This document shows, one piece after another, positions 33,656 through 40,450 of a stretch of DNA of 40,908 nt. The position numbers and the translations under genes are program-made. The stretch lies in the NCBI GenBank assembly GCA_003135055.1, contig PLDF01000195.1:31608-72515 (forward strand), read 5' to 3'. Position 1 is the first letter of the stretch. Every line of letters starts with the position of its first letter. Source of the DNA: Bryobacterales bacterium. Lineage in GTDB: Bacteria > Acidobacteriota > Terriglobia > Bryobacterales > Bryobacteraceae. The notes below the pieces were generated by a model. It worked only from the letters and a program-made list of their open reading frames with translations, was not told the origin of the DNA and ran no database searches.

Positions 33656-34575
33656 AGTTTTCCTCCGGTTTGGTTCTGTTGAACCTTTCAGCTTCATAGT
33701 GGAATGAAGCCCGCGAGCGTTTCAGGGGGAAACTCCCGAGAAAACGCAGCGGCTTCAACAAGACCTCAAGAGGGTGCGGAACATCCCGGACAGCCTGCCG
33801 GGCGCATGACATTTTCGGAGCGTATTCGGAGGATCGGCGGCGCCTGAAAGTTGCGGCGATCGCAGGGAAATCGCCTGGAGAGGCGTTGCCGAAGCGGATG
33901 GGGTGAGTGGACGGTCGAGGCTGTCAATTTTAACGCGGAGGCGCGGAGCGGCGGAGCAAGGCGCGGAGTCTTGCGGAAGTATGGGATGCCGGTGAAAGGG
34001 TCAGCCGATTGTAGTTCAGACGATTATCGAGGGCACGGAGGCAGGAGGAAGCGGAGAAATCAAAGCATGACTACCGGCAGGCCGAAGCGGCGAGCCGCTG
34101 CGGCGTAACGCAGCCCCGGATCAACGATCTGCTCCGCGGCCGGGTTTCCCGCTTCTCGCTCGACGCGCTGGTCAACATTGCGACGGCGCTAGGCTCGCGT
34201 GCGCTTCGATCTCGAAGCCGCCTGAGCCGGGTTCTTTTCCGGAAGCGCTTGGCCGGCACAGCCAGATTTACCGGTTCAAACCCCTGGCCTTGTGCACGGT
34301 TGACGCATCCGGAAGTTGGCGGCGGACCTCGGCTGGCGGGCAGCCAACCCTTGGATGCGGGCCGGACGTCCGTTCCGGGAAGTCGCCGAATTACTCCCAA
34401 CAGATGCGCTTAGACGCACTTGCGGCCGTTGATGGCGTCCACGTGGGCGGAACGTGCCGCCGCCTTACGGTCGCGGCTCCGTAACTATTTGCAGACACAC
34501 GCAGCCGAGACAGAGCCGGTAGAGTACCCCCACCCGCCTGGGGCGCCGTTTCGTGACATACTCTCCAGTAGATCG
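33656..34575. other. gene-poor region with a dispersed repeat and a toxin-antitoxin relic
   Basis: No intact gene is supported here. The visible features are the repeat aacgcggaggcgcggag at 33932-33948, exactly complementary to the first bases of the window and followed by diverged repeats of the same unit to about 33970, and an XRE antitoxin relic at 34072-34225, listed separately. From 34226 to the alginate-lyase start nothing could be identified. A frame open into that gene from 34420 has Pro/Ala-rich sequence unlike a leader, so it is not counted. Confidence 0.5.
34072..34225 (+). pseudogene. relic of an XRE-family (HigA-2-like) antitoxin
   Basis: The frame from 34072 reads YRQAEAASRCGVTQPRINDL LRGRVSRFSLDALVNIATAL G. 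This is the helix-turn-helix and following helix of the small HigA/XRE antitoxins (pattern TQAEAAxxxGVTQPRISDLxxGKxxxFSLDxL). The end, VRFDLEAA and a tga at 34223, is in another frame, so at least one indel lies near 34195. The N-terminus is missing and no toxin gene remains beside it. Confidence 0.65.
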
Positions 34576-35796
34576 ATGACGCTCAGCCGCCGGGAATTCG
34601 TTGGGTTGATCGGCACGGCCGCGGTGGCCGCCGCGGCGGACCAACCGCATTCGCAGATCCTGATCGATTCCGAAGACGCCGCCCGCATGCGCGATTTCGT
34701 CAAGCGCCACCGCGCGGCGCTGGCGGATACGCTCGCCAGGCTCGACAAGCTCGCCACCGAGGCGTTGCGCGCCGGACCGTGGAGCGTCAGTTACCAGCGG
34801 CCGGCGGGGCTGAACGTGAACGCCGGGCTAAACGACTACGTGAGCGAAGGACCCTACTGGTGGCCCGACCCCAAGAATCCCGCCGGTCCGTATATCCGCA
34901 AAGACGGCCAGCGCAATCCAGGCCGCTTCATGGGTAACCGCAGCGACCTGGAGAAGACGACCGAATCGGTTCTGGCGTTGGGCATGGGCGCATTCCTTCT
35001 CAGCAAGGCCGGTTGCGCCGACCACGCGAATCAGGTGTTGTCGGTGTGGTTCGTGGACCCCAAGACGCGCATGAATCCGGACCTGGAGCGCGGGCAGATG
35101 GTGCGCGGCATCAACACGGGGCGCGGTACCGGGATTATCGACACGGTCTCGCTGATCCACGCGGCGCAGGGCGTGGCTCTGCTGGAGACGGCGGGGGGCC
35201 TCGATGCGGGCGTGGCGCAGGGCGTGCGGCGGTGGTACGCCGATTACCTGAAATGGCTGACCACCAGCAAGAACGGATTGGACGAAAAATCCTCGGGCAA
35301 CAATCACGCCACGTGGTGGACCGCGCAGGCCGCTTCATTCGCGGCATTCACGGGCGATGCGGCGGCGCAACGGATGTGCTGGGACCACTGCCGCAACTAT
35401 CTGGTTCCCACCGAAATTAAGCCTGACGGAAGTTGCCCGCGCGAAGAGGAGAGGACGCAATCGCTGAGCTACTCGTCGATGAACCTCGATGCGTTCGCGA
35501 CCGTTTGCCGGCTGGCGCAGATGGCCGGCGTGGATTTGTGGCATTTCCGCGCCGCCAAGGGCAAGGGCGCCAGCGTGGAGAAGAGCTTCCATTACCTCAT
35601 GCCGTATGTGGCGCAACCGGATAAGTGGAAGAAGCAGCAGATCACTAAGTACAGCGCGGATGGCTACGTGTTTCCGGGCCTCGCGGGAATCGGATTGCCG
35701 GATCAAACGCTGCTTGCGGAGTATCTCAAACTACCGCGTTCGGAATTGGGCTGGGTACAGTTCGTGGATATTCTGGTGCGGAGCGGGAAGGCGTAG
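34576..35796 (+). CDS. Tat-exported alginate-lyase-like protein (PF05426-type, PL5-related)
   Basis: A 406-aa protein with a Tat signal, MTLSRREFVGLIGTAAVAAA. The (alpha/alpha) barrel of the alginate lyase family is recognised from VSEGPYWWPDPKNPAGPYIR, LEKTTESVLALGMGAFLLSK, VWFVDPKTRMNPDLERGQMV and the signature SGNNHATWW (N242-N243-H244). R and Y residues follow in REEERTQSLSYSSMNLDAF. PL5-type enzymes cut mannuronate linkages by beta-elimination, though many members in soil bacteria may act on other uronates. The ATG at 34576 is chosen because the Tat motif then starts at residue 4. It is a single gene with no lyase cluster nearby. Confidence 0.88.
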   Translation: MTLSRREFVGLIGTAAVAAAADQPHSQILIDSEDAARMRDFVKRHRAALADTLARLDKLATEALRAGPWSVSYQRPAGLNVNAGLNDYVSEGPYWWPDPKNPAGPYIRKDGQRNPGRFMGNRSDLEKTTESVLALGMGAFLLSKAGCADHANQVLSVWFVDPKTRMNPDLERGQMVRGINTGRGTGIIDTVSLIHAAQGVALLETAGGLDAGVAQGVRRWYADYLKWLTTSKNGLDEKSSGNNHATWWTAQAASFAAFTGDAAAQRMCWDHCRNYLVPTEIKPDGSCPREEERTQSLSYSSMNLDAFATVCRLAQMAGVDLWHFRAAKGKGASVEKSFHYLMPYVAQPDKWKKQQITKYSADGYVFPGLAGIGLPDQTLLAEYLKLPRSELGWVQFVDILVRSGKA

Positions 35797-36196
35797 CTTA
35801 GCTAGCTGCCTGCGGATCCAATGGTGGACCCGTTCCTACTTGACGACAACTGTGATCGCAGATTTCCACGAACTGGCCACTTGGAGTTAAACGCAATGCC
35901 TAGGCTGGCGTGAGGCGGGGTTGTGAGAGGCCAATGATTCCTCCTGTGAAACGCCGCTCACGATAGTTCCCAGGCACCACTTGGACGTACCGCCGGCGTG
36001 GGGGAAGGTCGTTCTTCACGGCGGCGCGACGGAACGATTGACGACCGTGCCGACTGCCAAAAATGCGTCCGTCCGCGATTCCGCGCTGCACGGGCACGAG
36101 CCCCGTTTAAGCCTGCGCGTCCGACAGACCCCCACTTGTTAGACCAGCGAAATCGCCAAAACCGTCAATCCCCTGAAAACAAGAGCAATTTTCCTA
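35797..36196. other. intergenic region upstream of the PspA/flotillin operon
   Basis: About 400 bases with no supportable gene. It includes the 3' flank of the alginate-lyase gene and ends at the strong promoter at 36197. AT content rises sharply in the last 50 bases compared with the GC-rich neighbourhood, marking the promoter. Confidence 0.45.
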
Positions 36197-36241
36197 TTGA
36201 CAATAATCGCATATTGCAATATTATCATTACAGATTGCGAT
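36197..36241 (+). promoter_or_regulatory. strong sigma-70-type promoter with repeated operator-like boxes
   Basis: TTGACA at 36197-36202 and TATTAT at 36220-36225 are separated by exactly 17 bases, and transcription should start around 36232, only about 10 bases before the ATG at 36242. Interleaved are ATTGCAAT (36213-36220) and ATTGCGAT (36234-36241). ATCGCA at 36206-36211 pairs with TGCGAT at 36236-36241. The repeated ATYGCRAT boxes overlap the -10 and the start codon and are good candidates for binding by the XRE regulator encoded immediately downstream. Confidence 0.75.
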
Positions 36242-36742
36242 ATGAAGCTTGGTGAAAAAATCCGCTACCTGCGCGAGGTGGAAGGGACGCTGCGCGGGCT
36301 CGACCGCGAGATCTCGCAGCTTGAGTTGGCCCGCCTGATCGGTAAGGAGATGGGAAAATCCATCAGCCAGAGTTATCTTTCGCAGATTGAGAGCGGCGCG
36401 CGGCCGCACCTGACCAATGGAACGCGCATGTTGCTGGCGCGGTTTTTCAAGGTGCACCCCGGCTATCTGGTGGACGACCCGGAGGGTTACCAGAACGAGT
36501 TGATTTCCGACCTTGGCGGCCTGGAAGACAAGCTCGACCTTTGGCTGGTGAGCGGCGCGGAACGGTTCCGGCGCGACCCGGCGCTGCATCGGGCGCTGCT
36601 CGCGATCGCGCGGCACAAGGATTCGCGCATGTGTTTGACGCTGCTTTCGACCATTCTCGATAACCCGGGATTGGGGGAGCGGCTGATGGAAGTATTGAAA
36701 CCCGAAGTTCGCCGTAAAGGCAAGAACGGGAGTGGCGTATGA
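36242..36742 (+). CDS. XRE-family transcriptional regulator
   Basis: A 166-aa regulator. The HTH lies in residues ~1-60: MKLGEKIRYLREVEGTLRGL, ISQLELARLIGKEMGKSISQ SYLSQIESGARPHLTNGTRM. The recognition helix is SYLSQIE. A helical C-terminal half (about residues 85-155) probably forms the dimer or binds a partner. The gene starts about 10 bases after the predicted transcription start and overlaps the NfeD-like gene by 4 bases (atga). With the boxes in its own promoter it is most likely an autorepressor of the PspA/flotillin operon. The inducing signal is unknown; PspA binding, by analogy with PspF control, is only one possibility. Confidence 0.92.
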   Translation: MKLGEKIRYLREVEGTLRGLDREISQLELARLIGKEMGKSISQSYLSQIESGARPHLTNGTRMLLARFFKVHPGYLVDDPEGYQNELISDLGGLEDKLDLWLVSGAERFRRDPALHRALLAIARHKDSRMCLTLLSTILDNPGLGERLMEVLKPEVRRKGKNGSGV

Positions 36743-37314
36743 GCTGGTCTGAATTCTATTTCGCGTGTTTCGTATTCGGTTTCGGTCTGAGCGTGGTCGC
36801 GCTGCTGGGCGGAAGCGCCCACCTGCATTTGCCGCATTTGCCGCATCTGCATTTGCAGCATGGCGCGGATGCGGGACACGGCCCCGCTTCGTGGTTCAAT
36901 CTGGCAACCATCGCGGCGTTTCTGGCGTGGTTCGGCGGCACGGGCTACCTGCTGGAACACTACTACGGCGTTTGGTTCGTGCTGGCGCTGGGCATTTCGA
37001 TAGTGAGCGGCATCGGCGCGGCGTCGGTAGTGTTCTGGTTTGTCGCCAAGGTGCTCATCGGGCGGGAAGCGCCGCTCGACCCCGCCGATTACGAAATGGT
37101 CGGCGTGCTGGGCAAGTTGAGCACTCCCATCCGCGCCGGCGGCACCGGCGAGGTGATTTATTCGCAGGAAGGCACGCGCCGCGTCGCCGGCGCGCGCAGC
37201 GAGGATGGCGCCGCCATCCCCAAGGGAACTGAAGTGGTTGTGACGCGCTACGAAAAAGGCATCGCCTACGTCCGCTCATGGGACGACTTCGCGGCGCTAC
37301 AAGGAGAGAAGTAA
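36739..37314 (+). CDS. NfeD-like membrane protein with His-rich loop
   Basis: A 191-aa inner-membrane protein. Transmembrane segments lie at about residues 7-24, 53-72 and 78-103. Between the first two is a loop with seven His in twenty residues (H28 to H47, reading AHLHLPHLPHLHLQHGADAG H). The C-terminal ~75 residues (ADYEMVGVLGKLSTPIRAGG TGEVIYSQEGTRRVAGARSE) form an OB fold like NfeD/YqiJ. NfeD-like proteins partner with flotillins, and a flotillin gene follows directly. The ATG overlaps the regulator's stop (atga) and gggag sits 6 bases before it. The His cluster suggests metal binding at one face of the membrane, which is not a standard NfeD feature to my knowledge. Confidence 0.85.
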   Translation: MSWSEFYFACFVFGFGLSVVALLGGSAHLHLPHLPHLHLQHGADAGHGPASWFNLATIAAFLAWFGGTGYLLEHYYGVWFVLALGISIVSGIGAASVVFWFVAKVLIGREAPLDPADYEMVGVLGKLSTPIRAGGTGEVIYSQEGTRRVAGARSEDGAAIPKGTEVVVTRYEKGIAYVRSWDDFAALQGEK

Positions 37315-38766
37315 GTGAGTGGAGTAACTATGGAACATCCAGTGTTTGTTTACGTCGGCCTCATGTTACTGGCCCTGATTTTCCTGATGGCTATGTTCGC
37401 CAGGCTATTTCGCAAAGCGGGGCCGCACGAAGCGCTTATCGTCTACGGGTTCCGCGGCACGCGCATCGTCAAGGGGCGCGGCACGGTGATCTTCCCGATG
37501 GTGGAGAGCGTGCGCGGCCTATCGTTGGAGTTAATGTCGTTCGACGTGGCGCCGCAACAGGATCTCTACACGCGCCAAGGCGTCGCCGTCACTGTGGAAG
37601 CCGTGGCGCAAATCAAGGTGAAGTCCGATCCTGAATCGATCCTGACTGCCGCCGAACAGTTTCTCACCAAGCCGCCGCAGGAGCGCGAGGGATTGATCCG
37701 CCTGGTGATGGAAGGCCACTTACGCGGCATCATCGGGCAACTTACGGTGGAAGAAATCGTGAAACAGCCCGAGATGGTGGGCGAACGGATGCGCTCCACG
37801 TGCGCGGACGATATAAACAAGATGGGCCTCGAAGTAATTTCGTTCACCATCAAAGAGGTCCGCGACAAGAACGAATACATCAGCAATATGGGCCGGCCGG
37901 ATATCGTGCGCATCCGCCGCGACGCCGATGTAGCCGCCGCCGAAGCCGAACGAGACACCGCCATCAGGCGCGCCAATGCCTCTCGCGAAGCCTCGGTCGC
38001 CAAATCGCAAGCCGATCAGGAACGAGTGATCGCCGAAACCGCTTCGCAAACCAAACAGGCCGAAGCTACTCGCGACCTGGAAATCAAGAAGGCCGAATAC
38101 ATGGAGACCACCAAGCGCCAGCAGGCGCAGGCGGATAAGTCGTATGAGATTCAGACCAATATCATGCAGCAGCGGGTGCGCGCCGAGGAAATTACCATCC
38201 ACTTAGTGGAGAAAGAGCACGAAGTCAAAGTGCAACAGGCGGAAATTCTGCGGCGCGAGTCCGAACTTACGGCCACGGTAATGAAACAAGCGGAGTTCGA
38301 ACGCCGCCGGATCGAGACCATGGCCGAGGCCGAGCGCAATCGCACTATCGCGGAAGCCGAAGGCCGCGCGTCGGCTATCCGCGCGCAGGGCGAGGCGGAA
38401 GCGGAGATCATCTTCAAGAAGGGCGAGGCCGAAGCCAAGGCGATGAACGTGAAGGCCGAGGCGTATCTGCAATTCAACCAGGCGGCCATTGTGGATAAGC
38501 TCATCACCAACATGCCCGAAGTGGTAAGGGCTCTCGCCGCGCCGCTGGCCAACGTGGACCGCATTACCGTGGTCTCCACGGGCAACGGCGCCACGGCGGG
38601 CTTGAACAAGATTACGGGTGACATCACCCAAATGGCGGCGCAGATACCGGCGCTCTTCGAATCGCTCTCGGGAATGAATATGAGCGAGCTGTTCTCGAAG
38701 ATTCGCACGATCGGCGACGAATCGCCCAAGCCGGATAGTAAGGCGAAGGGCGCTGGGCAAGTGTAA
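37315..38766 (+). CDS. flotillin/YqiK-like SPFH protein
   Basis: A 483-aa flotillin. The GTG at 37315 directly follows the NfeD-like stop and has aggagag at 37302-37308. A hydrophobic anchor covers residues ~9-30 (FVYVGLMLLALIFLMAMFAR). The SPFH domain spans about 35-200 (FRGTRIVKGRGTVIFPMVES, VTVEAVAQIKVKSDPESILT, GEVISFTIKEVRDKNEYISN-like). A long Glu-Ala-rich coiled coil follows to about 390 (AERDTAIRRANASREASVAK, AEGRASAIRAQGEAEAEIIF), then a C-terminal region that oligomerises flotillins (MPEVVRALAAPLANVDRITV). It forms membrane microdomain scaffolds with NfeD. It is third gene of the operon. Confidence 0.96.
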   Translation: MSGVTMEHPVFVYVGLMLLALIFLMAMFARLFRKAGPHEALIVYGFRGTRIVKGRGTVIFPMVESVRGLSLELMSFDVAPQQDLYTRQGVAVTVEAVAQIKVKSDPESILTAAEQFLTKPPQEREGLIRLVMEGHLRGIIGQLTVEEIVKQPEMVGERMRSTCADDINKMGLEVISFTIKEVRDKNEYISNMGRPDIVRIRRDADVAAAEAERDTAIRRANASREASVAKSQADQERVIAETASQTKQAEATRDLEIKKAEYMETTKRQQAQADKSYEIQTNIMQQRVRAEEITIHLVEKEHEVKVQQAEILRRESELTATVMKQAEFERRRIETMAEAERNRTIAEAEGRASAIRAQGEAEAEIIFKKGEAEAKAMNVKAEAYLQFNQAAIVDKLITNMPEVVRALAAPLANVDRITVVSTGNGATAGLNKITGDITQMAAQIPALFESLSGMNMSELFSKIRTIGDESPKPDSKAKGAGQV

Positions 38767-38771
38767 ACAGT

Positions 38772-38817
38772 GGGGCGGACCCCCGGTCCGCGGCCGGCCT
38801 CCTGGCCGGCCTTCCCC
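38772..38817. repeat. GC-rich double hairpin between flotillin and pspA-like genes
   Basis: CGGACC-CCC-GGTCCG at 38776-38790 and GGCCGGCC-TCCT-GGCCGGCC at 38792-38811 are both perfect. They are enclosed by GGGG (38772-38775) and CCCC (38814-38817), so the whole block can fold as a two-armed structure. It lies in the only sizeable gap within the first four gene junctions, 77 bases, and may terminate, process or stabilise mRNA so that PspA is made at a different level. It shares ggggcgg with 3231-3254. Confidence 0.65.
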
Positions 38818-38843
38818 GCAATCTTAAGATCGGAGAAACTGAC

Positions 38844-39506
38844 ATGGCACTATTAGAACGCGTTTCCACACTAATCCGGGCGAATCTCAACGACCTGATC
38901 GACAAAGCCGAAGAGCCGGAGAAAATGATCAAGCAAGTCATTCTCGACATGGAAAACCAACTGCTGCAAGTCAAGACGCAGGTGGCCATTTCCATCGCCG
39001 ACCAGCATGTTCTTCAGAATAAGCTGAAGGAGAACGAAGAGAACGAGCGGCAATGGATGCGCCGCGCCGAAATGGCTCTGGATAAGCGCGACGACGCGCT
39101 GGCACGCGGCGCCCTGGAGCGCTCCATGAGTTACAAAGCGATGGCCGCCGGCTTCCGCCAGCAGGTGGAAGATCAGAAGACGCAGGTGGAGAATCTCAAA
39201 TCGGCGTTGCTGAAGCTGCAGCAGAAGCTGGAAGAGGCGCGGGCCAAGAGCGATACGCTGATCGCGCAGCACCGCCGCACGCGCGCGCTCAACAAGGCGA
39301 CGCGCGCCACCGGGGCCGTTGTTGGCGATACGCACGCGGCCGCGTTCGACCGTATGAAGGAAAAGGTGCGTCACACCGAAGCTACCGCGGCGGCGACGGC
39401 CGAACTCGCCGGCGACGACGTGGAAGAGCAATTTGCCGCGCTCGAAAAGCAGACCGAGGTGGACCGGCTGCTCGACGAGCTGAAGTCGAAGCGCAAGGCT
39501 GGATAA
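38844..39506 (+). CDS. PspA/IM30 family protein
   Basis: A 220-aa ESCRT-III-like membrane remodelling protein. MALLERVSTLIRANLNDLID starts with the amphipathic helix that binds anionic membranes, then the family motif KAEEPEKMIKQVILDMENQL. A long coiled-coil hairpin follows (MALDKRDDALARGALERSMS YKAM; QQVEDQKTQVENLKSALLKL), and the end is LLDELKSKRK. ggag at 38832-38835 precedes the ATG by 8 bases. PspA stabilises stressed membranes and in enterobacteria restrains PspF; here the linked regulator is XRE-type instead. It sits with a flotillin, an NfeD-like protein and PH-like proteins, a setting typical of Psp-related modules outside proteobacteria. Confidence 0.95.
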   Translation: MALLERVSTLIRANLNDLIDKAEEPEKMIKQVILDMENQLLQVKTQVAISIADQHVLQNKLKENEENERQWMRRAEMALDKRDDALARGALERSMSYKAMAAGFRQQVEDQKTQVENLKSALLKLQQKLEEARAKSDTLIAQHRRTRALNKATRATGAVVGDTHAAAFDRMKEKVRHTEATAAATAELAGDDVEEQFAALEKQTEVDRLLDELKSKRKAG

Positions 39507-39911
39507 GTGCATATGGTCTACAATGGACGCAACGACCTGTGGTTCGTGGCCGTCTTCGCCCTGGCCACTGCAACGCTGCTTTTCGCGGGCAAGTATTGGA
39601 TTGGCGGACCGATGCTGCCGATTTTCGGGCTGTGGCTTTGGCCGCAGCGGTTTGATACGTCGGGCGAGGGGGTGCGCATCCGCGCCGGCCTGGTGCATCG
39701 CTTCATCCCGTTCGAGGTGATTACTTTCGTTGGACCGTGCGCGGGCGGGCGCAATCTGGCCCTGACGTTGGACGGAGTGTGCATCCGGTATGGGCTGAAC
39801 TCGGAAGTGCGCATCGCGCCTGCCGATGCGGACGCGTTTATCGCCGATGTCGCCAGGCGCTCGCCGCATCTGGTGAGACGCGGACACGATCTGGTGCTGG
39901 CCGCGGCATAG
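39507..39911 (+). CDS. small membrane protein with bacterial PH-like domain
   Basis: A 134-aa protein starting at a GTG directly after the PspA stop (taagtg); an ATG at 39513 is equally possible. Two hydrophobic stretches (LWFVAVFALATATLLFAGKY, GGPMLPIFGLWLWPQ) form a membrane hairpin. The rest (DTSGEGVRIRAGLVHRFIPF EVITFVGP, LALTLDGVCIRYGL, ADADAFIADVARRSPHLVRR) matches the strand pattern of small bacterial PH domains with a membrane hairpin. Such domains accompany PspA and flotillin genes. It probably assists membrane binding of the operon's products, but its function is unproven. Confidence 0.75.
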   Translation: MHMVYNGRNDLWFVAVFALATATLLFAGKYWIGGPMLPIFGLWLWPQRFDTSGEGVRIRAGLVHRFIPFEVITFVGPCAGGRNLALTLDGVCIRYGLNSEVRIAPADADAFIADVARRSPHLVRRGHDLVLAAA

Positions 39912-39988
39912 GATGGATTTGGGCTTCTTACCGCTGTGACTTGGATTACGGATTCGGGCGCATGAGTCCGTATGGCGTAAGAGGACTT

Positions 39989-40450
39989 ATGCGATTCGAA
40001 ACTAAGTTCGACCGTTGGATCGTCGGCTTATTGGTTTTTGAGGCAGCGATAAGCGTGGTGATCCCCGCCGCAATTCTCTTAACGGCTGCAGAACCTAATC
40101 GGCCGCCGTTTTGGTGCGCAATTCTCCCCTGGCTGATTTTGGGCCTGCGTGCTAACCTGCATGCTGCCGCAGTATTACGAAGCGCGGTCGGAGGGATTGT
40201 TCATTCGCCGAGGTTGGCGCAAGATCCTGATACCCTATGCCCTCCTGTTGGGATCCAATCTGCTTCAAATACGCGCAGAGCGGCCGTCTTCTCAACGGAT
40301 CGCCTCTTGATAACAACCCGTGAGGGCAAATGCTATGTAATTGCGCCTGCCAAGCAAAGACAGTTCTTAGATGAGATGTCGCGGAAGACGCTCCTTGAGC
40401 GTATAGGGTCCGGCATAGGATTGCTTTTGTCGCCGCTCATGGACATTTGA
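39989..40450 (+). pseudogene. PH-like membrane protein gene with two compensating frameshifts
   Basis: From the ATG at 39989 (MRFETKFDRWIVGLLVFEAA) a frame runs through two hydrophobic segments. Between about 40160 and 40280 the coding-like sequence lies in another frame (YYEARSEGLFIRRGWRKILI PYALLL), typical of small bacterial PH domains, and then returns (VFSTDRLLITTREGKCYVIA PAKQRQFLDEM). Gain and loss of one base cancel overall. Read in one frame, the middle is nonsense-like (AVLRSAVGGIVHSPRLAQDP). It may be a disabled last gene of the PspA/flotillin operon, or an ordinary gene with two sequence errors. gagga at 39981-39985 lies before the start. Confidence 0.65.

Noticed and set aside
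33851..34108. Possible small plus-strand gene over the dispersed repeat
   Set aside because: It consists of repeat sequence and low-complexity Arg/Gly and runs into the XRE relic in another frame.
34272..34290. ggttcaaacccc, resembling a tRNA T-arm or an attachment site
   Set aside because: The flanking bases cannot form a T-stem and no acceptor or anticodon arms are present.
36820..36862. Repeated catttgccg units as a CRISPR-like or VNTR array
   Set aside because: They are codons of the His-rich loop of the NfeD-like protein, too short and imperfect for an array.
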